Assembly (NCBI RefSeq): GCF_014356525.2
Contig: NC_052510.1
Span: forward strand, 60,127,274-60,191,273
Source: Nilaparvata lugens
Taxonomy: Eukaryota > Arthropoda > Insecta > Hemiptera > Delphacidae
Direction of reading: 5' to 3'
Length of the DNA stretch: 64,000 nt
The stretch's first letter is position 1, and each line of letters begins with the position of its first letter. Of the stretch, positions 1-12,080 are shown one piece after another. Below the pieces are notes generated by a model. It made no database searches. It was not told the origin of the DNA and was given only the letters and a program-made list of their open reading frames with translations. The position numbers and the translations under genes were made by a program.

Positions 1-244
1 ACAGAACTGAGAGGTGATCAATTCTAATGCTTATTATGTTTGTGTCAAAGCAATGAATTGTCTATTATTGAGCGCTCTTCGAATCACCCTCGTCATTTTC
101 AAAACTGATTTTCTAAACCATTTTGAAAAAACTATCACGATCAATGGACTTCAATAAGCCAAAAATGATTTTTTTAACAAAGAATAGTTGTCTGCTCAAA
201 ACTTAAGATTCTAGAGGATACAACAGATTGTTATATTATTGTAA

Positions 245-1278
245 CTAGTAGGTAACCCGTGCTTCGCAAGGGTCTATTTTAAAACTGCAAAATGAAAACT
301 TGACATAATAAAAAATCGAAATTTGAAAATAGGCCTATAACCATCCTCGGTTAATGAAGAATCTATATGAAAAATTTCAAATTAATCAGTTGAGTATATT
401 TCAGACGTGTTGATGCGTCAAACATAATTCCCTATTCCTTACGTGTATAAACCAGTTCTTTCCTTTATTATAGTATAGAAAACTGAAGAATACATAATAC
501 TTAGAAACCTCACAGAATCATATTGATTTTTCTAATACATCAATAAATTTTAGTTCGATTAGGATCCTCCTCAATTTGAATCAGGCAGCCTTTTGTTTTC
601 CCAATTCCAAACAAAATACCAAAAATACTCGTTTCACTGGGAATTCGTGTCTGATAGTACATTATAACTGAAGAATATAAATTATTTCTTATTTTATTGT
701 GATCTATTAATGTTTACCTATGAAATTCAATTAGGTTTGTGCCTACAGCATGCCTACAGCATGAAGACTATGTCCAATTCATTTGTACTGGTGGCAAAAT
801 TTTACATTAAAAATAATTATTCGATAAAATCCAAGTTCAATAGTAATGAAAAAAAATTCCTTCAAAAAATAATTGATAATAATACGTTTCGAGGGAAAAA
901 ATTAAGAACCAAAAAATTGGGGAGCATCGGGGATTCGAGCCAAGGAACCATCGTTCCGTAGACAAGCGTTTTACCGCTGAGCTACATAGACATTCGTAAT
1001 AGTAGTTTTATAACCTGCTCATAAAAAGACACACTTAGGGCTGTGGAACTTTATGTAGCCTACGGTAGCATAGATGAATTTGAACATTAATTCTGAAAAA
1101 TCTAGAAGGAAAATTGAAATTTGGGCTTCCAGGTGCACGAGATTGATATTTTTAGAATCTATGTTCAAAATTTGGAGATCTAAATCATTCCCGTTTTCCC
1201 GGTATGCAATCCACAAGTTGACATGTTTTGATGCGAACAAACGAACAAACACAGCCCTACCCTCTCTTATTATATAGA
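245..1278 (-). mobile_element. Non-autonomous Helitron-like element
   Basis: Read on the minus strand the element begins TCTATATAATAAGAGAGGG at 1278 and ends in CTAG at 245, flanked by A on the 5' side and T on the 3' side. Just before the CTAG lies a short hairpin, CCCTTGCGAAGCACGGG (stem CCC.TGC/GCA.GGG, loop GAA), followed by a few bases. TC start, subterminal hairpin, CTRR end and A/T target are the Helitron signature. A related 5' part is at 35997-36216. No Rep/helicase coding is visible, so it is non-autonomous. Confidence 0.6.
919..991 (-). pseudogene. tRNA-like sequence (degenerate tRNA or SINE head)
   Basis: On the minus strand TAGCTCAGCGG matches an RNA polymerase III A box and GGCTCGAATCC matches a B box, in the correct order and at tRNA-like spacing. 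The T stem and acceptor stem do not pair well, so this is a decayed tRNA or tRNA-derived SINE head and not a functional tRNA. It lies inside the Helitron-like element. Confidence 0.45.
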
Positions 1279-2044
1279 TTATTTACCCCAACACATTATA
1301 ACACAAAGATGTGAAAGTGGCAAAATCTAGTTACATTTGGACTATTTAATAGATTAGAATTGGAACCGTTTGAGCTTAAGTATAAGCCTGTATACTTTCC
1401 TCTATTAGTATAAGCCTGTGATACTTTTCTAGAAATTGTGTGATTCTGAATGATTGAATAAGTGCATGACAGGTGGTTGATGGTACACATACCTACACAC
1501 CCTACTCCTACACAATATCTACTATTACTTAAGTAATAACTATTACTAATTATTCAAGTAATAGTAGGTATTGTCCTACACCAATAAAAACACTAGCTGA
1601 TATACATTAGCTGAAATCAACGAATTGTTATTGGTGTAGGAGCCCTACCTGTGCTGACGTCACCAGAATGCACTATGGTTTTGTTTACGTAGGTAGTGTG
1701 TATCATCATTGGTACTGGAATGCATATAAATTCAGAATTTTCTTGATTCGGGATTCTATTTGAAGTCTGTATTAAATGTATATGTAAATAAACTCATCTG
1801 GATACATATTATTGACATTTAGATTAATATTATGGATTGAAATTACGTAGCGTTCAATAATTCTTCAATAGATACGATCTAAAGTCATTGTATCGATAGC
1901 TGATATGAAATAGTATGTAAGCCTCCCAATATTCAAATCTTGATGAATAAAGAAATCTAATTTAATCTGATCTAATCTTTCGCTCTATTTCACTCTGTCA
2001 CTAGATACAACCATACAGAATATAAATGAGAATATGAATCCGAG
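1279..2044. other. Gene-free AT-rich stretch with a small inverted repeat
   Basis: No credible coding region. A short inverted repeat (CCTACACCAATAA near 1573 and TTATTGGTGTAGG near 1628) suggests the remnant of a small palindromic element. Confidence 0.5.
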
Positions 2045-2846
2045 CACCCTTTTACTTTCCTTGCCCTATTACCATAGGTAAGGAAAGTATTGCTTTCCAA
2101 AAAAAATTAAGGTACCCCAATTTCTAAACGTTTCAAGGTCCCCTGAGTCCAAAAATCTAGTTTTTGGGTATTGGTCTGTATGTGTGTGTGTGTGTGTATG
2201 AGTGTATGTACGCCTGTGTACACGATATCTCATCTCCCAATTAACGGAATGACTTGAAATTTGGAGCTTAAGGTCCTTTCACTATAAGGATCCGACACGA
2301 ACAATTTCGATCAAATGCAATTCAAGATGGCGAAAATGTTGTCAAAAACAGGGTTTTTCGTGATTTTCTCGGAAACGGCTCCAACGATTTTGATCAAATT
2401 CATACCTAAAATAGTCATCGATAAGCTCTATCAACTGCCACAAGTCCCATATCTGTAAAAATTTCAGGAGCTTCGACCCATCAATGCAGATAGATACCCA
2501 ATTATCAGGCTTCAGATACAATTGAAACGAAAAAAATCAAGTGGAGTAGATTGAGCATGAAAATCTCTACAATTAATGTTCAGTAACATATTCACCTAAA
2601 ATTGAAAATAAGATTTAAATTCGAGAAAATGTGATTATTCAATTGCAAATTATTGTTGATTCTATTAAATCATTCACTATGAAGAGATATCAGACCTCAT
2701 GTGTGTGTCTCCAGCGTTATTGCCCTGTCACCAGCTGGCTCAAATCTTTGAATAGTGGACTTAAGATGCGCGGGAACTCTAGCGTCAGGTGATCAATTAT
2801 CATAACGGCAAGGAAAGTTGTGTGAGTGCGCCACACAAGATTTTTT
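2045..2846 (+). mobile_element. Interspersed repeat with ACTTTCCTTGCC terminal inverted repeats
   Basis: Starts with ACTTTCCTTGCCC and ends with GGCAAGGAAAGT followed by TGTGTGAGTG. A second copy is at about 49112-50267, with the same order of internal blocks (a ccataggtaaggaaag palindrome, a TG microsatellite, and a region containing AAGATGGCG). It has no long reading frame, so it is a non-autonomous element of unknown class. Confidence 0.6.
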
Positions 2847-3396
2847 TAATTATAATTAAAAAATGGTACTCAGATTCATATTTCTATTTATATTAAAAAG
2901 TAGCCCTAAAGAGAAATAAAGACAACATACAGAAATATGGTTTAGTATTAATAGTCCCCAAAAGCTTATTCTATGATACAACCATACAAGCACACTGCTA
3001 TGAATTATTCAAATTCCATTTTTCCCATAAATCTTAATACTAAATCACTAATTCTCCTATTCATAAATTGTAAAATTCATCTACAAGATATTAATATTGA
3101 TATTCAATATGAATAAGTATTTAAGTCTGCCAGAATTGTAACGTACAGAAATGAAGAAATCAAATCTACTGTGACCTTAAATGTCCCCTCTCTTTTTTAA
3201 CTCCTATTCTCTGTCACACACGACTCATGAATAATGGCGTCAATGCAATTGACACGTTCAATTGACCCAGTGAGCAGATATAGTGTGATTCACTTTCAAC
3301 TGTCAGCATTCAGCATCTCTGACAAATAACATCAACGATGCCCGCTAAACAAAATCCTACTACAGTCACTTACTACAGCTATGTTTCCTACAGTCA
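2847..3396. other. Gene-free AT-rich stretch
   Basis: I see no coding region or recognisable element beyond simple AT-rich sequence. Confidence 0.5.
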
Positions 3397-3397
3397 C

Positions 3398-3518
3398 TCT
3401 AGTGAGGTCCACGTTATAACGGCAGTATTTGATTAACATTGGTGCTGTTATACTTGTCTATCATTCGAAAAAACTTATAACGCTATCCTTTTCTAGCTCC
3501 ATAAAGTTGCCAGATTCA
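3398..3518 (+). mobile_element. MITE family B fragment (left end)
   Basis: Matches the terminal CTAGTGAGGTCCACGTTATAA and internal blocks (TCTATCATTCGA, TATCCTTTTCTAGCTCC) of the element seen complete at 12081-12460 and 42135-42515. It is interrupted by a LINE 3' end at about 3520. Confidence 0.6.
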
Positions 3519-3700
3519 AATTCAAATTTATTGATTCTCAAAAAAATATACAACACTTTCAAGACAAAAAAATATATATACATATATAAGAATCTACACC
3601 TGCAAAGAAACCCTGTGCGCAGGTGTGAGTTGCAATATAAATGTTTTTCAAAAATATTTAACAAAAATGATCCAAAACAAATTTCTTGAAAAAAATACAC
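3519..3700 (-). mobile_element. Non-LTR retrotransposon 3' end (minus strand)
   Basis: The plus strand reads ttcaaattcaaattta, the reverse complement of the (TTTGAAT)n tail also seen on the plus strand at 32690-32706. Only 3' UTR-like sequence is present, so this is a strongly 5'-truncated copy inserted in the MITE. Confidence 0.4.
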
Positions 3701-3734
3701 AATAAAAACTAGTACTTAATAATAAAGAGGATAC

Positions 3735-3840
3735 TAAAAATAAAGGAACGGAAGGAGAAAAGACGGAAAAGGCCAAGAAGAAAGAAGAAGACGAAGAAGA
3801 AGGAGAATGAAGAAGAAGAGAACGGTAAGAGGTAGGCAAG
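3735..3840 (+). repeat. GAA/AAG-rich low-complexity tract
   Basis: Purine-rich imperfect GAA/GAG repeats. Open frames across it are compositional and not genes. Confidence 0.7.
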
Positions 3841-4302
3841 TCAACTGCAACCATGGAGTAGACGAAAATTAGTTTATTTGAAACAATATTTCCTCGATTT
3901 TATTTGCTATCATCCATTTATCTATGTCTGATCTAAGCCTTTGGTTTATGTTTGTTTTTTTTTTCAAGAATATTTAAGGGAATGTGGTTTATTAATTTAT
4001 TGGAAATATAAGAAAACTGTCTCCTACACACATTCAAGTCCATTCTGACAAATTGGAAAATGTCTCGCGCGGGGCGCAAGCCCAAAAGAGATTCTCGAGG
4101 TTCAAATAAATATTTAGTTTTTATAATATATAGTACCAAATTTTCTATGAAAAGTTGTCGAACTGTTAAAACCTTGAACTCCCTGAATAAATCTTTTGTT
4201 GGAAAAAGTCTGGGTTTGCCTAAAATAGTTTTTAAAAGATGTTTTTGAATAATGAAAAGTTTTGTGAAATGCGCAAAACAATGTTTTTTAACAATGCAGA
4301 AA

Positions 4303-4955
4303 TACAGAGTGTTTCAGAGAAACGGGAAATTTTGAAAGTTAAATAATTTTGAAGAAGAACAAATCTTTAAATAAAGTTTTCATATCATTCAATGGTAAAA
4401 ATAATGCCATTTTGAAATAAATAATACTGTAACATTTATTTTTTGAAGATGACATCTTGCAGGTGTATCCTGTAGTCTCTTCATCACATTGTCCATGGTT
4501 TGACGTAACATTACAACTGGAATTTGAAATCGCTTCTCGAATCGCTTTCAATTCTTCCGTTGTTGCAGAATTGATAGCCAAGATTCGAGAAACGATTTCA
4601 AATTCCAGTTGTAATGTTACGTCAAACCATGCATGGACAATGTGATGAAGAGACTACAGGAATGTTTGCGTAGAAAAGGAACATAGGCCTGCAAGATTTG
4701 TTTTACTTGAAATTATTTAAGGCCGGATGCACACCGGAGAAACGCGTTTCGTGAAAAAAGTTTCAGGAAACGTGAAACGGAAGTTGTTTGCAATCGACTG
4801 ATAAGATTAAGCAGGGAACGTTTCTTTTGTATGCATGCCCGAGTGAAACGGATTGCATGAAACAAGTTTCATGAAAGAGGGCTTCACGAAATGCGTTCCT
4901 CCGGTGTGCATCCACCTAACTTTCAAAATTTCCCGTTTCTCTGAAACACCCTGTA
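4303..4955. mobile_element. Foldback DNA element with nested palindromes
   Basis: Ends are TACAGAGTGTTTCAGAGAAA and its inverted partner TTTCTCTGAAACACCCTGTA, continuing to roughly 39 bp of terminal inverted repeat. Inside are two further inverted repeats: about 4470-4660 (arms of ~70 bp around TTTGACGTAACATTACAACT) and about 4722-4917 (CGGATGCACACCGGAG / CTCCGGTGTGCATCC). A DNA-transposon derivative with at least one nested insertion is likely. Confidence 0.6.
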
Positions 4956-5392
4956 TAATTAATTAACAAAATATTCAATCTCAATTGATGTAGACCTCAC
5001 TATAAATGGTTAATACAGTCACTATATACTGAGGTCCTACTTACGTACAATGGCAGTGAATAAACATAAGAGAACAGTGCTGCCGATTGCCAACCATGAC
5101 ATTACCAACCAATCAGAGTGGGTTAAAGTGGAACCGCCTTTAAAATGTTCACGCAATACTATTGGTCGCTCCACTTAGGTCATTATAAACAGGCCACGCC
5201 TCCAGCCAATCACAAGCAAGTAGTTCAGCAACTAAATCACCTCTTGGTTTCAACTTCGCTGACAATAATATCGTTTGCTACCGGATTATATTTCTTGTTA
5301 TTAGAAATTATTTTTTCCTACAGTTACGTTGAAAAGTGGTCATTGCTGCACTGATTACAGAACGCAAAGAATCACTTTTCCGCTCTAGTGCG

Positions 5393-6390
5393 GGAAAAAT
5401 TTTTTCGCCCCACTTGGATGTAATGAGCTGGTTTTCGTGCGTCATATGGAGGTCGAAAATGATTGTTTTCTGACCAGGCCGGTAAAATTTTTACGGCCCT
5501 AGGGCTGTAAAATAACCTTGAAGTCAGCTGATTCTGATTTGATGTGAACATGTTTACAAAATGTTTTATGAAACGGAATCAGTTTATGCTTCTAGAATTG
5601 AATAAAGTATTCTGCTATAAGATACTATCATTTTATTTGGATGAATGAAATACAAATAAGATATATTATAAACTGTTCAAATTCGATTTTCAGAGTAGGA
5701 TAGGACTTCTAACCTCAACTTCCGATAACAAGCATTGTTGATTGTTGACATCCAGATCGTCCAAATTTCAAGTGCGCTAAAACAGCTGATCCAAAAAATT
5801 GTCATTACAGAATTTGTGTTTATTATTCAAGAATCAAAACATTCATAATAATATAATCTTATTGATTTGAAAGAATAAAAAAGTATAAACTCAACCTCCC
5901 ACATTAAAACATAATATTGAACATAATCTTCTAGGTTATTTAGACAAATTGAAATCTACCCAAACACAGCTTAAGTACTGCGTTTACCACTAAACCTGGT
6001 GGATAATTTTGGAACTACTTAAAACAACCTATTTTTTCGGACATGTTATTCATTATCAAAATTTGGGAGCAGAATAGTTTGGGCCATGCCTGTTGTTCTT
6101 ATATGATATGTGATTGTATTCACTGAAAATGAGAAAAATAAAAATACTTGGAGAATTTCCTGATATTCAGATTACCTCAGATTTGCTAGAGCTATGACCT
6201 TCCAGTTTTGCTTTTGGAAGTGCCTAATAAACAATTATTCTGATATATTTATTGTTTTATTTTTTGTGTGGCGAAAAATAGCGTTCGCACCACGGGCAAA
6301 AATGTTTTTCCGGCTCTCAATCTTGAAAATCGATTTCGAGCCGGAAAAGTCTCATTTTCGGCCCTAGGTGCGAAATATACTATTCTGCAC
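5393..6390 (+). repeat. ~1-kb interspersed repeat, forward arm of an inverted pair
   Basis: Contains TTTTCGCCCCACTTGGATG at the left and GGCCCTAGGTGCGAAATATA at the right. The same sequence lies in reverse at 8466-9298. Open frames in both copies reflect the repeat and lack recognisable domains. Confidence 0.65.
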
Positions 6391-7004
6391 TCCAGATTTG
6401 CAACATGGCAACGCAAAATACTAAGTAGGTTATATGGAGCAACAGTGCAGCAAAATCAAAATGAAGTTGGTAACAGTGACTGCTGTGGCTGCTATAGTGA
6501 GCAGAGGTGCAACCAAGCACAACGCGCTAATTATTATTCATTATATATTATAACCAAGGACAACGAGGACTTTAGGATTTTAGGATTAAGGTTTTTATCA
6601 ATAATAAAATTACACAGAAAAACATTCGATGGATTTCAGGCAATTTTACCCATAATTACCCACTTTTCATATTCAATGGTAACTGTAGGAAAAACTTAAT
6701 GTGAAATACGTGCGCAAAGTTCCTCTGCTGCACTCAAGAAACCATTCCGTAAACGTTTCTTTCGGTGCAGCAAACTGACACTTTGCGCACTAGTTGCACA
6801 AATAACTAATGTTACAAGGTAACATAATAATGGCAGCAAATAAAGATAGAAAACCAGCGTTGCCGATTCTCTGCCTTGCCACTGCCTTCTATAGAGGATA
6901 GCTGATACCGGCATAATCTGATTTAATATTAACTGTTTATTTATTGATATACATATACATGTAAAGGTTCACAGACAGTACCATGAAGAGTCTTTTTTAC
7001 AAAA

Positions 7005-7520
7005 GATAATAGATAACCATATTACATAATAAAGAAAACTTGAAGATGAAAAAAATATGGAAAGAATTATATTTATTTATTTATTTATTTATACATTAAT
7101 AGATACAATCATTCTCAAATATGAATGATTGGGAGGGGAACAACAGGCTTAAAGCCCAAAACTGTTCCTTTCCCAAATTTAGATAGAAATTGTCCAAAAA
7201 TAGGTTATGTTTACATTACACGTTTTTTGTCAAATTGTTTGAGAATTGAACAAAAAATATAGAAGAGAATAAGATAAAAACTAAATCAAAAATTGTAATA
7301 ATAATAAAAATTAATATTAAAGATAAAGAAAACAATCAATCTGTTTGAAACTGATAACCAATTAATAGATAACCATATTACATAATAAAGAAAACTTAAA
7401 GATGAAAAAATATGGAAAGAATTATAGAAGAGAATAAGATAAAAAGTAAATCAAAAATTTTAATAATAATAAAAATTAATATTAAAGATAAAGAAAACAA
7501 TCAATCTGTTTGAAACTGTT
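7005..7520. repeat. Partial duplication around a LINE 3' end
   Basis: The block AATAGATAACCATATTACAT to about GAAAGAATTATA occurs near 7005 and again near 7363. A second block beginning GAAGAGAATAAGATAAAAA occurs near 7263 and near 7427. This looks like a local duplication with rearranged order. Confidence 0.55.
7060..7200 (-). mobile_element. LINE 3' end with conserved hairpin (minus strand)
   Basis: The ATTT-repeat tail lies at 7072-7092. The terminal hairpin lies at 7131-7174 (plus strand gggaggggaaca...ctgttcctttccc). The same 3' module occurs at 22278-22320, 29226-29265 and, decayed, at 53930 and 57628. Confidence 0.55.
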
Positions 7521-7624
7521 CAAAATAATCAATTACATTTTATTCGCCAAGAAAATATACTTTTCTTTAATTGAATAATACATTTCTATAATTGAGTTTT
7601 AAAATGTTGTTAATCAATTATATT

Positions 7625-7757
7625 TCTACATTGTTGAAAATGATCTGGCAACCTTCCGGAGCTAGAGAAAGATAGCGCGATCTGCTTTTTCGGATAAAAG
7701 ACTAGGATAGCAACACCAATGTTGATGAAATACTGCAATTATAACGTGGACCTCATG
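7625..7757 (-). mobile_element. MITE family B fragment (right end)
   Basis: Runs from the internal CTACATTGTTGAAAATGATC block to the terminal ATTATAACGTGGACCTCA, interrupted by the TTAA-flanked foldback element. Confidence 0.55.
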
Positions 7758-8363
7758 TTAAGGCTGTGCAAAGGTTAAAAATAAACTTTCTACTCGTGAT
7801 ATTCTTCAAAGTTTTTCGATTTGTATATCATCAAGCTATTAAAATAGAAACGTTTTCTCAGGAAAACCTTTTTTTCCGATCATTACTTTTTGAGATATGA
7901 GCGCCTAAAGTTTAAATTTTTGCGACAGAACATTTCAAATTCGGTAAGAGATAAATCCATGAGCTTTAGAGGATTTAATGGTATTGTTGATCTAGTAAAA
8001 CAAAAAATTTCGAAAAATATGAATTTTTGAAAAAGTTATTCAATTTACCAAAAATAACTCAGCTAAAAGTTATTTTTGGCTATTTTTAAATATCTTGAAA
8101 ATTTATATTTTCAGAAAAACTTTGTTTCACTAGATCAAAAATACCATGAAGAGTCTATCCTCTGAATTATTTTTTGCCGAATTTGAAATGTTCTGTCCCA
8201 AAAATTCAAAGTTTAGGCGCTCATATCTCAAATAGTAATGATCGGAAAAAACTGTTTTCGTGAGAAAACGTTTTCATTTTGATAGCTTGATGATAAACAA
8301 ATCGAAAAACTTTGAAAAATATCGCGAATAGAGAGTTTATTTTTACCCTTTGCACAGTCTTAA
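7758..8363. mobile_element. Long foldback element flanked by TTAA
   Basis: A ~600-bp palindrome with ~290-bp arms. The body starts GGCTGTGCAAAGG at 7762 and ends CCTTTGCACAGTC at 8359, flanked on both sides by TTAA (7758-7761 and 8360-8363). It is inserted at the end of a MITE family B copy. TTAA target duplications fit piggyBac- or Kolobok-like transposition, but the termini do not let me choose. Confidence 0.65.
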
Positions 8364-8465
8364 GTTCTTAAATCTCGTACCCTACAACAATAACAAATGC
8401 TTACTCCAGTCACTTACTATAGTGGAACCTCGATATAGTTAGTACTCCTTAAGGGACCGCTCAAA

Positions 8466-9298
8466 ATAGTATATTTCGCACCTAGGGCCGAAAATGAGAC
8501 TTTTCCGGCTCGAAATCGGTTTTCAAGTCCGAGGCCGTAGGCCGAGGACTAGAAAAGATTGAGAGCCGGGAAAACATTTTTGTCCGTGGTGCGAACGCTA
8601 TTTTTCGCCACACAGAAAAAAAACAATATATATAATATATATGAAAATAATTGTTTATTAGGCACTTCCGAAAGCAAAACTGGTCGTAGCTCTAGCAAAT
8701 CTGAGGTAATCTGATTATCAAGTAATTGTCCAAGTATTTTTATTCTTATTCTGATTTGTCTAAATAACCTAAAAGATTATGTTCAATTATGTTCTAATGT
8801 GGGAGGTTGAGTTTATACTTTTTTATTGTTTTAAAATACAATAAGATGATATTATCATAAATGTTTTGATTCTTGAATAATAAACACAAATAATGAAGAT
8901 TTTTGATCAGTTGTTTTAGCACACTTGAAATTCTACCAATCTGAATGACAATGCTTGTTGTCGTCGACTGCGGAAGTTAAGGTTAGAAGTTCTATCCTAC
9001 TCTGAAAATCGAATTTGAATAGTTTATAATATATCTTATCTGTATTTCATTCATCCAGATAAAATGGTAGTATCTTATTGTAGAATACTTTATTCAATTC
9101 TAGAAGCATAAACTGATTCAGTTTCATAAACTAGTTTGTAAACATGTTCACATCAAATCAGAATCAGCTGACTTCAAGGTTATTTTACAGCCCTAGGGCC
9201 GTAAAAATTTTACCGGCCTGGTCAGAAAACAATAATTTTCGGTCTCCATATGACGCACGAAAACCAGCTCATTACATCCAAGTGGGGCGAAAAATGTA
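8466..9298 (-). repeat. ~0.8-kb interspersed repeat, reverse arm of an inverted pair
   Basis: Reverse-complement counterpart of 5393-6390, from ATATTTCGCACCTAGGGCCG to AAGTGGGGCGAAAAA. It contains an extra GAGGCCGTAGGCCGAGGACT segment not in the other arm. Confidence 0.65.
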
Positions 9299-9586
9299 TC
9301 ACATATTAAGAAATCGGGGTGTAAAACATCATGGATTGAACGAGATAATATGGACGTTTCAAGGGATGGCAGTAAAAAACTGCTATGACGGGGTGTACTT
9401 TATCAAGTTTCTTCTGTAAAGCTACTATCAGGAAAAAAGCTTAAACTGAAACTTAACCTCAATAAGATTGTTTTATTTCATACCACTAGGTTTCAGTTTT
9501 CTTATCTGATAGCCTAGAGCATTCTTGCTATCCGAGATCTTTCGTATTTCCTGCACTAGAGTTTCAAGTCGAAGTTGGCTGACGCC

Positions 9587-9682
9587 CTTGATTCAGGAAG
9601 CAGTGAGTACTTGGGTGGCCGTGTGTCACTACTTAGCAATCTTGATTCAGGAAGCAGTAAGTACTTGGGTGGCCGTTTGCCT
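9587..9682 (+). repeat. Two-copy tandem repeat, ~55-bp period
   Basis: TTGATTCAGGAAGCAGT plus AGTACTTGGGTGGCCGT appears twice in tandem. The open frame across it has no recognisable homology. Confidence 0.6.
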
Positions 9683-9904
9683 ACGTGTGAACGGTAAACA
9701 CACTTTGTCACGTATGTCACCACTTAACACAAGTCAACCCATCTTTATAGCCAACTGATACTTCTACGATTTTGTCTTTCTCGCTTCCACTAAAAGGTGT
9801 CTTGCTTACTTTCGCTGCAATTGTCTTTGTCACTCCAACAAGAGTAGCTCACAGAAGGCTAATTCACTTTAAACTGGCAAAATTGTATGGAAGAGAATCA
9901 TAAA

Positions 9905-10290
9905 TGCTATTGACCGAACGTAGTGAGGTCTATGTTTCAACTCGGATATTCTATTGTCTGTCTGTATGTAACGCGATTACGGCTAAACGCGTTGATAGAA
10001 TTCGATGAGATTTGGCAGGAATATTCCTTTTTCAACTGCGCGTCGATGTATACACAAGGTTTTTTGAAATTTTGCATTTTAAGGATAATATGAAAAGAAA
10101 AGGAATTCCTTCATACTCTAATGTAACTATATATATCATCTACTTTGAGGATAGGATTAATCAGACTATAGATTATTCATAATCAATCAGCTGACAAGAG
10201 GATTGTTCATTGCATGCATTACACAGATGTCTGGCCGTGTATATTTCTATAAGGTGGGGTTTCAATATTTTTTATGATGCGTGCCCATCA
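9905..10290 (+). repeat. Interspersed repeat, unclassified
   Basis: Contains GACCGAACGTAGTGAGGTCT, GATTACGGCTAAACGCGTTG and AACTGCGCGTCGATGTATA. I recall similar sequence as dispersed in planthopper genomes; this is recollection and not a database result. Confidence 0.4.
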
Positions 10291-10977
10291 GTATCAATAT
10301 TCTCACATTTGGAAAACAAATTTAATAGGTGATTGAAAATAAAATAAAAAATGATTGAATGAACTGAATAATGCCGAAGAAATTATAATATTCTTGATTG
10401 AAAAAAATTAATTTCAAAATAGTAAGAAATATTTTTATCAGATGGAAAGATTATCACGGAACTTGATAAATTATCATATGGGATACAAATTCAAACGTGA
10501 ACTGAGTTCATTAACATAAGTGAGTTTTCTATCTTTATCAGTTTTTAAGAGTAAATTATGATTAAACTGAATTGTTATTCAACTGAATCAACTAGAACAT
10601 GTCACATCAGATACTTGTGGATGAGAAAACTGTGTGAGGTCTACTGTTCACAGAACTACTAGTATAGAATTATTCAGAACTACACAAATTTCAGTCAAAG
10701 TACCAAAGTAAGCCCAGAACGGTTTCAATTCTTAAGGATTACTGACTGTTTAATTAAATCTATCTCACTTTAGTGACTTTATTAATACTATTGTCTAAAC
10801 AAGAATAGCCTATTGCCTATAGCCTATAGTAGACTATTTCACTTTAAAGTGTCAGCATTGCATAGGTTGAATGAGAAGCATTAATGCTATATTTGTCTTA
10901 TATTTTTATATTTTTTCATTTTTAATCTTATATTCATAAGGAATGCTGAGTATTTAATAGTTATTTGTATATCTAGA

Positions 10978-11074
10978 GTGAAAAGTGCTGTTTTTTCTCC
11001 CTGAGGGAAAAGTTTGAAGCCCGAGGCGAAGCCAAGGGCAACAATTTTCCTGAGGGAGAAAAAAAATGTTTCAC
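10978..11074. repeat. Small palindrome (TCTCCCTGAGGGAAAA arms)
   Basis: Imperfect inverted repeat: GTGAAAAGTGCTGTTTTTTC... on the left and ...GAAAAAAAATGTTTCAC on the right, around a GC-richer centre. The two open frames over it are artefacts. Confidence 0.45.
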
Positions 11075-11090
11075 TCGTGATATACACAAC

Positions 11091-11704
11091 ATTTTTCCTC
11101 CACCTACATTTTTATAAAAACTACTAATAAAATAATTTTTAGAAACGTATGTGAACAAACAATGTGTTACAACATAATCTAAAAAGTAAACAGAAACAGC
11201 TGGCTTGTAATCACAGTTCTAGTCCGACAGCACTATCTGTCGGCTAAAGTTGTAACAACAATGACAGCCAAAACTGCAGCTATGATGAAGTTCCCGTTTC
11301 AAATTTGATTAGTTAATAAGTAATATTCGTTGGCTGATATTTTGAATAACATGGAATAAAAGAAAAAAATATATACATTTTTTTAGTATAGTGATATGAA
11401 GTTTGTAATAATAATTTCAGCATACAAACATAAATTTTATATATCGATCAAATGTCTGGTTGAGGTATTGATTTTAGTTGGTTTAATGACTACTCTATAT
11501 GCTTCCTCATCTGAGCTTAGACCTTCTGACCTATTCCAAATGTACGTTTTTAAAATAGAGATGCTTCCCATGTTATTTAAATGGGGTCACTTTTACTCCC
11601 TAGGGAGTTTTTCTGTTTTTTAGTACCGAGAGCGAAAAAGTGACACTTTAGTATCATGTTTCAGGGAGTAAAGTAAGTACTTTTGACAGTAGGTGGAGGA
11701 AAAG
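11091..11704. mobile_element. Element with TTTTCCTCCACCTAC terminal inverted repeats
   Basis: TTTTTCCTCCACCTAC at the left end and GTAGGTGGAGGAAAA at the right end form about 15 bp of inverted repeat around ~580 bp with no credible gene. Confidence 0.4.
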
Positions 11705-11814
11705 TAAATCTATCTCTCTTTAATGACTTCTGCATCAATTGTCTTTGTTGCTCTCTACCTTTCACCGATACCGGTATATTTGATATAAAACTAACTGTTC
11801 ATTTTTGTTTAGAA

Positions 11815-12056
11815 TGATCAATTATAGTTTTATTCGTTTAGAAAATATAGTCTCAATAATTAAATAATAGCCTGCATTTTCAAAATTAAGATTGAATATA
11901 TTGTTAATTAATAATATTTCTTCATACATTGTTAAAAAACGATCTGGAAACGATGGACAGCTAGAAAAGGATAGCACTATCTGCTTTGTCGAATGATAGA
12001 CAAGGATAACAATACCATTGCTAATCAAACACTGCCATTATACCGTGAACCACACT
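11815..12056 (-). mobile_element. MITE family B partial copy
   Basis: Shows the internal and right-end blocks of family B (GGATAGCACTATCTGCTTTG, ATGATAGACAAGGATA, CATTATACCGTGAACCACAC). Confidence 0.5.
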
Positions 12057-12080
12057 ATAGTTCAATTGATTATCATAACC

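Noticed and set aside
6268..6699. 143-codon open frame
   Set aside because: Its first part lies in the interspersed repeat that is inverted at 8466, and no domain is visible.
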